Below, in pieces: positions 43,572 through 52,353 of a stretch of 64,000 nucleotides of DNA. The DNA lies in contig QGVE01000003.1 in the NCBI GenBank assembly GCA_003242675.1, positions 1 through 64,000 on the forward strand, written 5' to 3'. The stretch comes from Bacillota bacterium (GTDB taxonomy: Bacteria > Bacillota_E > Symbiobacteriia > Symbiobacteriales > Symbiobacteriaceae). The position numbers and the translations under genes are program-made. The notes beneath the pieces were generated by a model that made no database searches, was not told the origin of the DNA, and was given only the letters and a program-made list of their open reading frames with translations. Within the stretch, counting starts at the first letter, position 1. Every line of letters begins with the position of its first letter.

Positions 43572-43602
43572 TTGACGAAATCGGTCGGGTCTGGCGCATA
43601 AT
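43572..43602 (+). promoter_or_regulatory. Sigma-A-like promoter of xerD
   Basis: TTGACG (43572-43577) and CATAAT (43597-43602) with a 19-base spacer, slightly longer than ideal; 55 bases before the xerD start. Confidence 0.45.
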
Positions 43603-43656
43603 CCGCCCCGATGTGCGAGAGAATGATTACCACCAATGGCGCGAAGGGGATGCTGC

Positions 43657-44541
43657 ATGAACAACTTGATCCAGGAGTTCATCAACTACCTCAGCGTGGA
43701 ACGGGGGCTGGCGACCAACACTCTGGAGTCCTACGGCCGCGACCTGCGCCAGTACTACCAGTACCTCGGGGGGGATAATGTCGACCCCGATGCCGTCTCT
43801 CGCACGACCATCATCAATTACCTGATGTTCCTGCAGAAGCAGGGGAAGGCCACCGCGACCATCGCCCGGCGGCTGGCGGCGCTGAAGGCCTTCTACCAGT
43901 TCCTCGTCCGGGAGAAGCGCATCAAGACCGACCCCACCGCCAACCTCGAATCGCCGAAGCTGGAGAAGCGGCTGCCGCGGGTGCTCACGGTCGGCGAGGT
44001 GGAGCGGCTGCTCGCCCAGCCTGACCCTTCGCACCCGGCCGGTCTCAGGGACCGGGCCATGCTGGAGCTGCTCTACGCCACCGGCATCCGGGTCTCGGAG
44101 CTGGTCTCGCTGAACCTCGCCGACGTGAACCTCGAGACCGGGTACATACGGTGCATCGGCAAGGGGTCCAAGGAGCGCATCGTGCCGCTGGGCAGCCTGG
44201 CGATCCACTGGGTCCAGGAGTACCTGCAGAGCGGCCGGCCGAAGCTGGTGAAGGATCGGCAGGAGCCCGCGCTGTTCGTGAACCACCACGGGCACCGCCT
44301 GACGCGCCAGGGCTTCTGGAAGATCGTCAAGAAGTACGCCCACGACGCCCGCATCGACAAGGAGATCACCCCGCACACCCTGCGCCACTCCTTCGCCACC
44401 CACCTGCTGGAGAACGGCGCGGACCTCCGGTCGGTGCAGGAGATGCTGGGCCACGCCGACATCTCCACGACCCAGATCTACACCCACGTGACGAAGGGCC
44501 GGTTGAAAGAGGTCTACGCACGGACGCATCCCCGGGCATAG
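43657..44541 (+). CDS. xerD: Site-specific tyrosine recombinase XerD
   Basis: 294 aa. SAM-like N-terminal domain (FINYLSVERGLATNTLESY) and catalytic domain with the R-K-H-R-H-Y set: Arg in TGIRVSEL, Lys in GKGSKERIVPL, HTLRHSFATHL, LGHADISTTQIYTHV with the nucleophilic Tyr near residue 275. With XerC it resolves chromosome dimers at dif. The order xerD-deoB-dacF-spoIIA is that of Bacillus (ripX-drm-dacF-spoIIA), without the fur gene often found before it. ATG 43657 with GAAGGGG 7 bases upstream. Confidence 0.95.
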   Translation: MNNLIQEFINYLSVERGLATNTLESYGRDLRQYYQYLGGDNVDPDAVSRTTIINYLMFLQKQGKATATIARRLAALKAFYQFLVREKRIKTDPTANLESPKLEKRLPRVLTVGEVERLLAQPDPSHPAGLRDRAMLELLYATGIRVSELVSLNLADVNLETGYIRCIGKGSKERIVPLGSLAIHWVQEYLQSGRPKLVKDRQEPALFVNHHGHRLTRQGFWKIVKKYAHDARIDKEITPHTLRHSFATHLLENGADLRSVQEMLGHADISTTQIYTHVTKGRLKEVYARTHPRA

Positions 44542-44647
44542 GGACAAGGCGCGGAATCCGCGGGCCTGCGCAGAGCGGGCCCGCTTTTCCCTGTCCTTTT
44601 CCGGTGCTATAGTGAGAGACGAAGTCCAGAGAGAGGGAGCAAGGCAC

Positions 44648-45829
44648 ATGGCGAAAGTCCGGCGAGTCGTGTTGATCGTCATCGACAGCGTAGGGATCGG
44701 CGCCATGCCGGACGCCGCCGAATACGGCGACGCCGGCGCGAACACCCTGGGCAACCTGGCCCGCAAGCGGGGAGGGCTGTCGCTGCCCAACCTGGGGAAG
44801 CTCGGGCTCGGCAACCTGGTCGAGATCGTGGGCACGCCGCCCGTGGCCTCGCCGGCCGGCGCCTTCGGGCGCATGGCGATCTTCTCGCAGGGCAAGGACA
44901 CGATGACCGGCCACTGGGAGATGGCGGGCATCCGTCCCGAGGCCCCCTTCCGCACGTACCCCAACGGCTTCCCGGAGGACCTGATCGCCGAGTTCTGCCG
45001 GCGGGCCGGGCTCGAGGGGGTGCTGGGCAACAAGGTGGCCTCCGGCACGGAGATCATCAAGGAGCTGGGCGAGGAGCACCTGCGCACCGGCTGGCCCATC
45101 GTGTACACCAGCGCCGACTCGGTGTTCCAGGTGGCGGCGCACGAGGAGCGGTTCGGCCTGGAGCGGCTGTACGCGGTGTGCCAGGTCGCCCGTGACCTCC
45201 TGCGGCCGCCGCACCGGGTCGGCCGGGTGATTGCCCGGCCCTTCGTCGGCACGGACCGGACCAACTTCACCCGCACGGCCAACCGGCGCGACTACGCCCT
45301 GGAGCCGCCGCGGATGCTGCTGGACGAGGTGAAGGACGCCGGAATGGCCGTGCTGGCCGTCGGCAAGATCAGCGACATCTACTCCGGCCACGGCATCACC
45401 TACAGCGTCCACACCAAGTCCAACGCCGACGGCATCCGGGCGATCCACGAGTGCATCGACCGGGACGAACCGGGCCTCATCTTCGCCAACCTGGTCGACT
45501 TCGACATGCTTTACGGCCACCGGCGGGACGTGGAAGGGTATGCGAAGGCGCTCATCGAGTTCGACGAGGCGCTGCCGGGCATCATGGCGAAGCTCGGTCC
45601 CGAGGATGTCCTGGTGGTCACGGCCGATCACGGCAACGACCCGACCTACATCGGCACCGACCACACCCGGGAGTACGTGCCGGTCCTGCTCTGGGGCAAG
45701 CCGATCCGACCGGGGGTGAACGTGGGCACACGGGCGACGCTCGCCGACCTGGGCGCCACCGTGGCGGACCTGCTGGGGGTGCCGAAGACGGGGTTCGGCG
45801 AGAGCTTTGCGGAGTTGATCACGGCATGA
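44648..45829 (+). CDS. deoB: Phosphopentomutase
   Basis: 393 aa, alkaline-phosphatase superfamily enzyme that interconverts (deoxy)ribose 1- and 5-phosphate in nucleoside salvage. Metal and active-site motifs: VIDSVGIGAMPDAAEYGD, DTMTGHWEMAG with the phosphorylated Thr, NLVDFDMLYGHRRD, VTADHGNDPT and DHTREYVPVL. ATG 44648 with GAGAGGGAGCAAGG in front. Called drm in Bacillus. Confidence 0.96.
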   Translation: MAKVRRVVLIVIDSVGIGAMPDAAEYGDAGANTLGNLARKRGGLSLPNLGKLGLGNLVEIVGTPPVASPAGAFGRMAIFSQGKDTMTGHWEMAGIRPEAPFRTYPNGFPEDLIAEFCRRAGLEGVLGNKVASGTEIIKELGEEHLRTGWPIVYTSADSVFQVAAHEERFGLERLYAVCQVARDLLRPPHRVGRVIARPFVGTDRTNFTRTANRRDYALEPPRMLLDEVKDAGMAVLAVGKISDIYSGHGITYSVHTKSNADGIRAIHECIDRDEPGLIFANLVDFDMLYGHRRDVEGYAKALIEFDEALPGIMAKLGPEDVLVVTADHGNDPTYIGTDHTREYVPVLLWGKPIRPGVNVGTRATLADLGATVADLLGVPKTGFGESFAELITA

Positions 45830-46153
45830 GGCAGTTGGGAGCGCCCCGCAGAGGGGCGCTACCGCGCGCCTATGGGCACCGCAGGGTGCGTCGGGGTGTG
45901 GCTGCGGGCCAAGCGGCCCTTCCTCGCGCGTGCGGGCACCGCTGCCCGGCGCCGATGGGTGGGGTCGCATCAGAGCCGGCAGCCTGAGAGAAGGCGGTCC
46001 GGCGCTGCACGGCGGGACCGCCCGGTTTCGTGTCGACCCGGCCTTCACGGCGGCAACAGGTCGGAGACCGGCGGGGCGAAATGCTGTGCCTCGGGCCGGC
46101 ACCGATGAACCAATCCAGACGATTCTGTCGTCTCTCAGGGCGGAGGTGTGAAG
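45830..46153 (+). other. Intergenic stretch after deoB
   Basis: 324 bases with no credible gene. It contains several GC hairpins: AGCGCCCC/GGGGCGCT at 45840-45860 right after deoB (likely the deoB terminator, though without a T-run) and GGCGGTCC/GGACCGCC at 45993-46022 followed by CGGTTTCGTG. A segment CGGGACCGCC inside the latter faintly resembles the T-box sequence but no specifier structure is apparent. The promoter for the lipoprotein gene must lie in the last part. Confidence 0.55.
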
Positions 46154-47596
46154 ATGACCCCTACCCAGCGGTGGATCCTCATCGGGCTCCTGGCCGCCGT
46201 GCTGGCGGGATGCAGCCTCCGGTCCGTCGCGCCGGCGGAGGGCCCCGCCGCGCCGGTGGAGCGGCCGTCGGACCAGCCGGAGCCCGCCGGCGCCGCGCCC
46301 TCCTCCGGAAAGGGCGGGACGGCCTCCGCCGGCGAAGGCGGCGAGGCGGACAGAGAGGAAGCCAACGGCGACCAGGTGACCATGCTCGACTGCCTGCGGC
46401 GCTTCGGCCTGGCGGAGCTGGGTCCCGCCGTCGACGCGCTCATCCGGGGGCGACCGTCCGACGACCTGTGGCAGTGCGTCGCCCGCACCGCGCAGTTCGA
46501 CCGCCAGTACCGGGCATGGGTGGCGTACGCGATCGTCCTGTCCGGGATGAAGGACATCAACCCCGCGCTCCCCGGCTACCAGGCCTTTGCCCGCACGACG
46601 GAGCTCCGCTTCGGCGAGCCCCTGACCGTGCCGGCGCCCGAGGGCTGGCTGCTCCGCGACGCCGTTCCCTCACCGAGCGGGCGCTACGTGGCCGCGCGCC
46701 TGGCGGAAGGCGGCGTGGGCTGGTGGGCCGTCGACGGCAGCGCGCAGGAGCGGTATGACGTCGCCGGGCACGACCTCGTCTGGCACCCGGAGGAGGACCA
46801 GCTCCTGTTCCTGAGCGGCGGAAACCGGGTCCACCTGGTGCGCCCGGCCGGGCCGGTGGTACACCAGGTGTTCGAAGCGCCGGTTGAAGCCCCGATTCGC
46901 TTCCCCTACTGGGCGCTGCAGGAGTGGCACGCGGACGAAGGCCGCTATCCCGCCGGCACCGTGCTGGTGCTGGCGGACCCGGAAGGCGAGCCCGAGGGGC
47001 TGGCCCTCCGCCCCGACTCCGGCCGGTGGGGGCGGTACCCGGCCAGGCGGATCCCCGCCCCGGGCCGGGAGGTGATCTTCCCCGCCTGGCTCACCCAGCC
47101 CTGGAGCGTCCAGTTCGGGGAATACCTGCACTTCGATCCGGCAGAGGGATGGCTGGCGCAGCCCGATCCCGGCGGCTCGCCCTACACCCTCTACCAGGTG
47201 CCGGAGGGCGCGGAGCCGGTCAGCCTCACCTGGAGCCCCGAGGCGCGCTTCTTCGCCCTGGTGGAGCGCCGGGAGGGGCGGCTCAGTGCACAGGTGCTGC
47301 GCGGGTCCCACGACTACACGGGCCGGCAGTACAGCGTGCCCCTGCAGAGCCCGCACATCGCCGTCTGGGACGACGGCGTCACGACGTTCACCGCGGCCGG
47401 CCGATGGGTGCGCGCGCGAAACCACCTGACCGGTGCGGAGCGCACCTGGCAGGTGGAAGGGGAAGTGCGCGGGCTCCATCTCGCCGGGTCCCGCCTGTAC
47501 ATCGTGCTCGCCGACCGGCTGATCGTCGTGCCCTTCGCGGAGGCGGCGTCGCTCTCAGACGCGCCAGGTGCGGAGCATGAAGCCGACGCCGCCTAG
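46154..47596 (+). CDS. Lipoprotein of unknown function
   Basis: 480 aa. Signal peptide with lipobox: basic start, hydrophobic WILIGLLAAVL and LAGCS, so Cys about residue 19 becomes lipid-modified and the protein is anchored outside the membrane. Residues 22-75 form a Pro/Ser/Glu-rich linker. The rest shows repeated strands of beta-propeller flavour (VPSPSGRYVAARLAEGGVGWW, HDLVWHPEEDQLLFLSGG, LTWSPEARFFALVERREG), similar to WD40/TolB-like repeats. No enzyme motif. ATG 46154 was taken because GGAGG at 46142 is 7 bases upstream. Its last 42 bases overlap the convergent ABC permease gene. Confidence 0.7.
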   Translation: MTPTQRWILIGLLAAVLAGCSLRSVAPAEGPAAPVERPSDQPEPAGAAPSSGKGGTASAGEGGEADREEANGDQVTMLDCLRRFGLAELGPAVDALIRGRPSDDLWQCVARTAQFDRQYRAWVAYAIVLSGMKDINPALPGYQAFARTTELRFGEPLTVPAPEGWLLRDAVPSPSGRYVAARLAEGGVGWWAVDGSAQERYDVAGHDLVWHPEEDQLLFLSGGNRVHLVRPAGPVVHQVFEAPVEAPIRFPYWALQEWHADEGRYPAGTVLVLADPEGEPEGLALRPDSGRWGRYPARRIPAPGREVIFPAWLTQPWSVQFGEYLHFDPAEGWLAQPDPGGSPYTLYQVPEGAEPVSLTWSPEARFFALVERREGRLSAQVLRGSHDYTGRQYSVPLQSPHIAVWDDGVTTFTAAGRWVRARNHLTGAERTWQVEGEVRGLHLAGSRLYIVLADRLIVVPFAEAASLSDAPGAEHEADAA

Positions 47597-49108
47597 GAAC
47601 AGCGCGAGCGGCAGCCCCAGGGCGATCGGCCAGGCGACCGCCGGCGGCAGATCCACCCAGGGCCGGCCTGCGGCCGCCCAGAGGGGCAGCGCGGTCGAGA
47701 GGATGAGGCCGAAGGTCCGGGCCAGCGCGGACCAGGCGCTGGACTGCACCATTGCCGAGCCGGCCTGTTCCGCGCGGGGGGCGCCGGGGGCCTCGGGCTC
47801 CTCCGGCTCCTGGTCGGCGGTCGCGGCGGCCACGCCGAAGCCGCCCAGCACGCCGCACACCAGCCCCAGCTCGGTCCAGAGCAGCAGCAGCAGGGCCCTG
47901 GGCAGGGTGAGCCCTGCCGCCAGGCTCCCCACCGCCACCGCCGCGGCCACGAGCAGGATCGAGGGGACCAGCAGCGCGATGAGCTTCGCCGCCACCAGCC
48001 GGGCCGTGGGCACCGCCGCCAGCCGGTAGAGGGCGATGGTCACCCGCTCCTGCTGGAAGACGACGGTCACCCAGTGGCCGAAGGCGTTGAACCAGGCGAG
48101 CAGGGAGAGGCCGCCGATCGCGCCGATCAGGCCGGGCAGGGGCCGTCCCGCCGCGGACCGGCCGAGGAACCAGACGCACACGACCCCGGCGAGGTAGATC
48201 AGCAGCTGGGTGTGCGCCATGCGGTAGCGGACGAACTGCAGCCACTCCCGGGATAGGACCGCCCGCAGGACGCCGTCGCCCCTGAGCGGCAGCCAGAAGG
48301 AGCGGCCGGAGCGCACGGCGTCCTGCTCGCCCAGTTCCAGCACCCGGTAGAGCCCTTCCCGGTAGTGGCGTTCCACCCACTGGGGGCGGAGCAGCAGCGC
48401 CAGGGCCAGCGCCAGCCCGGGCAGCCCGGCCACCGCGGCCAGGGCGGTCAGCACGGAGCGGCGCGCCGCCCGCATGGCGACCGCCAGCTCCGTCACCGTG
48501 TGCCCCTGCATCAGGTAGATGACCGCCGCCGTCGCCATGGCGATGGTCAGCACGCCGAAGGCGGTGTTGCCGTGCCGCATGGACTGCGGGTGGTAGCGGC
48601 CCCAGAAGGTGAGGAGCAGGAGGCCGGCCAGGTGGGCCAGCGTCCCCACCGCGAGGCCGGTGATCCAGAGGAGCCCGAGCGCGGCCCACCGCCCCGGCGG
48701 CGGGACCATGGCGGAGTAGGCCCAGGCCCAGAGCAGGGTGGTCCAGGCCCGGGTCGGCACGGCCTCGATCACCCGCCCCAGCAGGAAGGCCAGGGGGCGG
48801 GCCGGGGTGATCTGGAAGAGCGGGACCAGGAGCCCCTGGTAGAGCTGCATCTGGCCCCGGGAGAAGCCGTACATCAGGCCGAACCAGGCCATCTGCGCGC
48901 CCATCAGGGTGAGCGCGCCGACAAGGCCGGCGCCGGCGGCATCGGGAGCGACCGCCGGCGCCCGGCGCGCGATGACGTAGACCACGTAGCCCTGCAGCGC
49001 AAGCCAGATGAGCCCGGCCTTCACGCGGGAGAAGCGGAACAGCCGGTTCCACGCGGCCAGCCAGCCGGTGCGCGCCACCGCCAGGGAAAGGGAGAGGACT
49101 CCGTTCAC
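47555..49108 (-). CDS. ABC-2 type exporter permease
   Basis: 517 aa with roughly twelve hydrophobic helices, among them VKAGLIWLALQGYVVYVIA, LTIAMATAAVIYL and LLIYLAGVVCVWFL. It is translated from the end of the ATPase gene (4-base overlap), so the two form one exporter with the ATPase. The substrate is unknown; the ABC-2/YhaP-like layout with one long permease suggests lipid, antibiotic or peptide export. Its 3 prime end overlaps the lipoprotein gene on the other strand. Confidence 0.82.
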   Translation of the reverse strand: MNGVLSLSLAVARTGWLAAWNRLFRFSRVKAGLIWLALQGYVVYVIARRAPAVAPDAAGAGLVGALTLMGAQMAWFGLMYGFSRGQMQLYQGLLVPLFQITPARPLAFLLGRVIEAVPTRAWTTLLWAWAYSAMVPPPGRWAALGLLWITGLAVGTLAHLAGLLLLTFWGRYHPQSMRHGNTAFGVLTIAMATAAVIYLMQGHTVTELAVAMRAARRSVLTALAAVAGLPGLALALALLLRPQWVERHYREGLYRVLELGEQDAVRSGRSFWLPLRGDGVLRAVLSREWLQFVRYRMAHTQLLIYLAGVVCVWFLGRSAAGRPLPGLIGAIGGLSLLAWFNAFGHWVTVVFQQERVTIALYRLAAVPTARLVAAKLIALLVPSILLVAAAVAVGSLAAGLTLPRALLLLLWTELGLVCGVLGGFGVAAATADQEPEEPEAPGAPRAEQAGSAMVQSSAWSALARTFGLILSTALPLWAAAGRPWVDLPPAVAWPIALGLPLALFLGGVGFMLRTWRV

Positions 49109-49884
49109 CGCGCTTCCGCCTCCTCCGCTTCCGCCGCGACCGGCGGCTCGTCCCCGGTGAGGGCGAGGAAGGTCTCCTCCAGGTTGGCCCCGGGTATGCC
49201 CGCCTGCCGGGCCAGCTCGGCCGCGGTGCCCTCCGCGATCAGCCGACCGCGGTGGATGAGTCCGATGCGGTCCGACAGCTCCTCGGCGACCGAGAGCACG
49301 TGGGTCGTCAGGATCACCGCTGCGCCGGCGCGCGCCCAGCTGCGGATGAGATCCTTCACCTCACGGGCCGCCCGGGCGTCCAGGCCGTTGGTGACTTCGT
49401 CCAGCAGCAGGACCCGCGGCCGGTGCAGCAGGGCCGTCGCGATGGCCAGCTTCCGCTTCATCCCCAGCGAGAAGTCGCGGATCAGCCGGTCCGCGTGGGG
49501 CGTCAGCCCCATCATGTCCAGGAGCTCCTCCGCGCGGGCCTTGCCCCGGGCCCGGGTCATCCCGTACAGGTCGGCCATGAACCAGAGGAACTCCCGCGCG
49601 GTGAGCAGGTCGTGCAGGATGGGCGTGTCGGGCACGTAGCCGATGGCCCGCTTGGCCGGGGCCGGGTCGCGCCAGACGTCGTGGTCCATGACGAGGACGC
49701 GCCCGGACGTGGGCGGCAAGAGGCCGACGATCATCTTCAGGGTGGTCGTCTTGCCGGCCCCGTTGGCCCCGAGGAAGCCGAAGATCTCGCCGGGCCTGAC
49801 GGTGAGGTTCAGACCCTGCACGGCCGGGTAGCCGTTGTACGACTTGGTCAGGTTCTCCAGCAGGATCGCAGGCGCACTGGCCAC
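49105..49884 (-). CDS. ABC transporter ATP-binding protein
   Basis: 259 aa. Walker A GANGAGKTTTLKM, Q-loop VPDTP region, signature FSLGMKRKLAIATAL and Walker B VLLLDEVTNGLD, H-loop TTHVLS. It energises the permease that follows. The start is set at GTG 49884, where GTGAGG stands about 6 bases before; the in-frame GTG at 49896 overlaps a ribosome-site-like GGAG and is less likely. The region between it and dacF must hold two divergent promoters. Confidence 0.92.
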   Translation of the reverse strand: MASAPAILLENLTKSYNGYPAVQGLNLTVRPGEIFGFLGANGAGKTTTLKMIVGLLPPTSGRVLVMDHDVWRDPAPAKRAIGYVPDTPILHDLLTAREFLWFMADLYGMTRARGKARAEELLDMMGLTPHADRLIRDFSLGMKRKLAIATALLHRPRVLLLDEVTNGLDARAAREVKDLIRSWARAGAAVILTTHVLSVAEELSDRIGLIHRGRLIAEGTAAELARQAGIPGANLEETFLALTGDEPPVAAEAEEAEAR

Positions 49885-50047
49885 GGTCGTCCTCACTCCA
49901 CTTTCAAAATCATCGCTACTAGTATCCGACGTCCGCCGCTCAGGGCGGGATTCGGCCCGGAAACCGGCCTTTCCGGGGCCTGCGCGCGCAAGTGGGCATG
50001 TCCCGCGGGCAGACTAGCGGTAGAGTCTGTGCGAGGAGGCATGACCC

Positions 50048-51343
50048 ATGTGGAGAACGCCTATGCGCTGCTGGGCGGCGCTTCTGTGCGCCGCTGTCCT
50101 GCTGACGGCGCTCCCGCCCGCCGCACAAGGGATGGAGCGCTGGCCGCCGGCGCCTGACGTCGAGGATGGCGACCGCCTGCTGCAGGGCGGCCGGGCCGAA
50201 GAACCGTACGAGCCGGCCGCGGCGGCCGCCACGGCCTCTGAGTCCGGGCAGGCCGACCCGGTGAAGATCACGTCGCCGTCCGCGGTTCTGATGGAGCCCC
50301 TGAGCGGACGCGTGATCTACCAGAAGAACGCCCACGAGCGGCGCAACCCGGCCAGCGTGACCAAGATCATGACCCTGATCATCGCCTTCGACGCCCTCCG
50401 GGAGGGCAAGGTGAGCCTGAAGGATCCGGTGACCATCTCGGAGGAGGCGAAGCGGCAGCCGGGCACCACCATCTTCGCCGACGTGGGCGAGACCTTCTCC
50501 CTGGAGGAGCTGCTGCTGTCGGTGGCCGTGGGTTCCGCCAACGACGCGGCCGTGGCGGTGGCCGAGCACGTCGCCGGCTCGGTGGAGGCGTTCGTGGCCC
50601 TCATGAACGCCAAGGCCAAGGAGCTGGGGATGAACGACACCCACTTCGTCAACCCGACCGGCCTTTCCGCCGAGGGGCACTACAGCACCGCGTACGACAT
50701 CGCCCTCATGAGCCGGTACGCCGTGCTCCACTACCCGGAGCTGGTGAAGCTGACGGCCATCTACGGCGCGGAGCTGAACGTGCCCTGGCGCAAGAACGGG
50801 CCCAAGTTCCAGCTTTGGAACAACAACAAGCTGCTCACGTGGTACCCGGGGGCGGACGGGCTGAAGACGGGCTGGACCCAGGCGGCGGGGTACTGCCTGG
50901 CGGCCACGGCCGTGCAGAACGGGACCCGGATGATCGCCGTCGTCATGGGGGCGGAGAGCGCAAAGCAGCGCAACATCGAGGTCGCCCGGCTCCTGGACTA
51001 CGGCTTCGCCAACTACACGTCCGTGGAGATCGCGCCGCCCGGCAAGAAGTTCGGGCCGGTGCGGGTGGCCCGGGGGTCCGTGGCCGCCATCGAGCCGGTG
51101 CCGCGCGACGCGTTCGGGGTGAGCGTGCCCAAGGGCTCCCAGGACCGGGTGAAGTGGGAGGTGCGGCTGCCCAAGCAGGTCGCGGCGCCCATCGCGCAGG
51201 GCCAGGCCGTGGGCGAGATCGTGGCCACCCTGGACGGACAGGAGGTCGGCCGCATGGCGCTGGTCGCGCCCGAGGCGGTCGGGAAGGCCAACCTCTGGCA
51301 GTCGGTCGTGCAGACGATGCGCAACGTCTTCAGCTTTGACTGA
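50048..51343 (+). CDS. dacF: D-alanyl-D-alanine carboxypeptidase DacF
   Basis: 431 aa penicillin-binding protein 5 family. Signal peptide (CWAALLCAAVLLTALPPAAQG), catalytic Ser-Lys in NPASVTKIMT (about residue 102), SAN triad VGSANDAAV, KTG in DGLKTGWT, and a C-terminal beta domain that ends in an amphipathic helix (SVVQTMRNVFSF) for membrane attachment. It trims peptidoglycan stem peptides; in Bacillus dacF lies directly before spoIIA and is a forespore gene acting on spore cortex, and the same order is kept here. ATG start with GCGAGGAGG upstream. Confidence 0.94.
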   Translation: MWRTPMRCWAALLCAAVLLTALPPAAQGMERWPPAPDVEDGDRLLQGGRAEEPYEPAAAAATASESGQADPVKITSPSAVLMEPLSGRVIYQKNAHERRNPASVTKIMTLIIAFDALREGKVSLKDPVTISEEAKRQPGTTIFADVGETFSLEELLLSVAVGSANDAAVAVAEHVAGSVEAFVALMNAKAKELGMNDTHFVNPTGLSAEGHYSTAYDIALMSRYAVLHYPELVKLTAIYGAELNVPWRKNGPKFQLWNNNKLLTWYPGADGLKTGWTQAAGYCLAATAVQNGTRMIAVVMGAESAKQRNIEVARLLDYGFANYTSVEIAPPGKKFGPVRVARGSVAAIEPVPRDAFGVSVPKGSQDRVKWEVRLPKQVAAPIAQGQAVGEIVATLDGQEVGRMALVAPEAVGKANLWQSVVQTMRNVFSFD

Positions 51344-51357
51344 GCAGGCCCGCGCAG

Positions 51358-51392
51358 GCCCGCCGGCATCGAGTCGCCGGCGGGCCCTTTTT
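51358..51392 (+). terminator. Intrinsic terminator after dacF
   Basis: GCCCGCCGGC / GCCGGCGGGC, 10-bp perfect stem, 8-base loop, then CCTTTTTG. It separates dacF from spoIIA, so the spoIIA genes depend on their own promoter. Confidence 0.9.
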
Positions 51393-51400
51393 GCGCGCAT

Positions 51401-51466
51401 TTGGTCGAATCTTGTCGACCGAAAGCTGGACGCACAGGCAGGAAATGGGTGCTACAAGGAAGAAAT
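51401..51466 (+). promoter_or_regulatory. Sigma-H promoter with 0A-box-like sites for spoIIA
   Basis: AGGAAAT (51440-51446), 15 bases, GAAAT (51462-51466) resembles the known sigma-H pattern RNAGGAWWW and GAAT at the right distance. Upstream TGGTCGAAT (51402-51410) and TTGTCGACC (51412-51420) each match most of the Spo0A box TTTGTCGAA. In Bacillus spoIIA is activated by Spo0A-P at a sigma-H promoter, which is the same logic. Confidence 0.55.
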
Positions 51467-51525
51467 TGCCTGAACCACGCGCGGCCGCGGCGGGCCGTGC
51501 AGAGCAGGAAGGAGCGTGGCCGGCC

Positions 51526-51897
51526 ATGTCAGCGATGGAGTGCGAGCTGGTAGGTCAGAGCCTGATCGTGCGGCTCTCCGGCGAGCTGGACCTCGTGGCG
51601 GCCGCCCGGTTCAAGGAGACGGTCGAGGAGCTGCTGGACCGGCGTCCCATCCGCCACCTGTACGTGAACCTCTCGCAGGTCACCTTCGTGGACAGCGCCT
51701 TTCTCGGTTCGCTGTTCGGGCGCTACCGGCGGATCAGCCGCGAGGGCGGCCGGGTGGGCGTGATCGGCGTGCCGCCGCAGGTGCGGTCGGCGCTGGAGCT
51801 CTCGGGCGTCTTCCGCACCATGGAGGAGTTCCGCACGGAAGAGGAGGCGCTTTCCGCGGGCGGGGCGGGGCGCGGCGCAGGAGAGGGGGCTGTGTGA
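51526..51897 (+). CDS. spoIIAA: Anti-sigma-F factor antagonist
   Basis: 123 aa STAS-domain protein that releases sigma-F from SpoIIAB in the forespore. Strands and helices match (LIVRLSGELDLVAAARFKE, VNLSQVTFVDSAFLGSL). The regulatory serine after Asp is kept (Ser57 in VDSAFLG), but the usual DSSGLG has become DSAFLG. The C-terminal 15 residues are a Gly/Ala tail. ATG 51526 with AGGAAGGAG 11 bases before; ATG 51535 also possible. Its stop overlaps the spoIIAB start by 1 base. Confidence 0.9.
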   Translation: MSAMECELVGQSLIVRLSGELDLVAAARFKETVEELLDRRPIRHLYVNLSQVTFVDSAFLGSLFGRYRRISREGGRVGVIGVPPQVRSALELSGVFRTMEEFRTEEEALSAGGAGRGAGEGAV

Positions 51898-52346
51898 TGG
51901 TCGCACAGAACCGGGTTGTCCTGGAACTCGCTGCCATTCCGGAGAATGTCGGCGTCGCCAGGCTCACGGCGGCACTGGTGGCGGCCCAGGCGGAGTTCAC
52001 GCTGGCCGAGGTCGACGAGGTGAAGCTGGCGGTCTCGGAGGCTGTGACCAACGCCATCGTCCACGGGTACCGGGGCGACGACAGCCAGACGGTGCGCATG
52101 GAGATCGCCCTGCAGGACGGCGAGCTGGTCATCGCCGTGATCGACCACGGCCGCGGCATCGAAGACGTCGCCATGGCGATGCAGCCGGCGGTGACGACGG
52201 ATCCCGAGCGGATGGGGCTGGGTTTCTCGTTCATGGAGGCCCACATGGATGTGGTGGAGGTGTCGTCGCAGGTCGGGCAGGGCACCCGGGTGGTCATGCG
52301 GAAGCGGCCCGCGGCCAGGGACGTCGCCTCGCTGAAGGGCAGCTGA
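51897..52346 (+). CDS. spoIIAB: Anti-sigma-F factor and serine kinase
   Basis: 149 aa GHKL-fold kinase that holds sigma-F and phosphorylates SpoIIAA. N box VSEAVTNAIVHGY, G1 VIDHGRGIEDV, G2 MGLGFSFMEAHMD and GQGTRVVM. Standard length. ATG overlaps the spoIIAA stop, so stoichiometry is set by coupled translation. sigF follows after 7 bases. Confidence 0.95.
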   Translation: MVAQNRVVLELAAIPENVGVARLTAALVAAQAEFTLAEVDEVKLAVSEAVTNAIVHGYRGDDSQTVRMEIALQDGELVIAVIDHGRGIEDVAMAMQPAVTTDPERMGLGFSFMEAHMDVVEVSSQVGQGTRVVMRKRPAARDVASLKGS

Positions 52347-52353
52347 TCCGGCG

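Noticed and set aside
45990..46025. T-box-like word CGGGACCGCC in a hairpin before the lipoprotein gene
   Set aside because: Only part of the T-box sequence fits, no stem I or specifier loop could be traced, and the downstream gene is not an amino acid gene.
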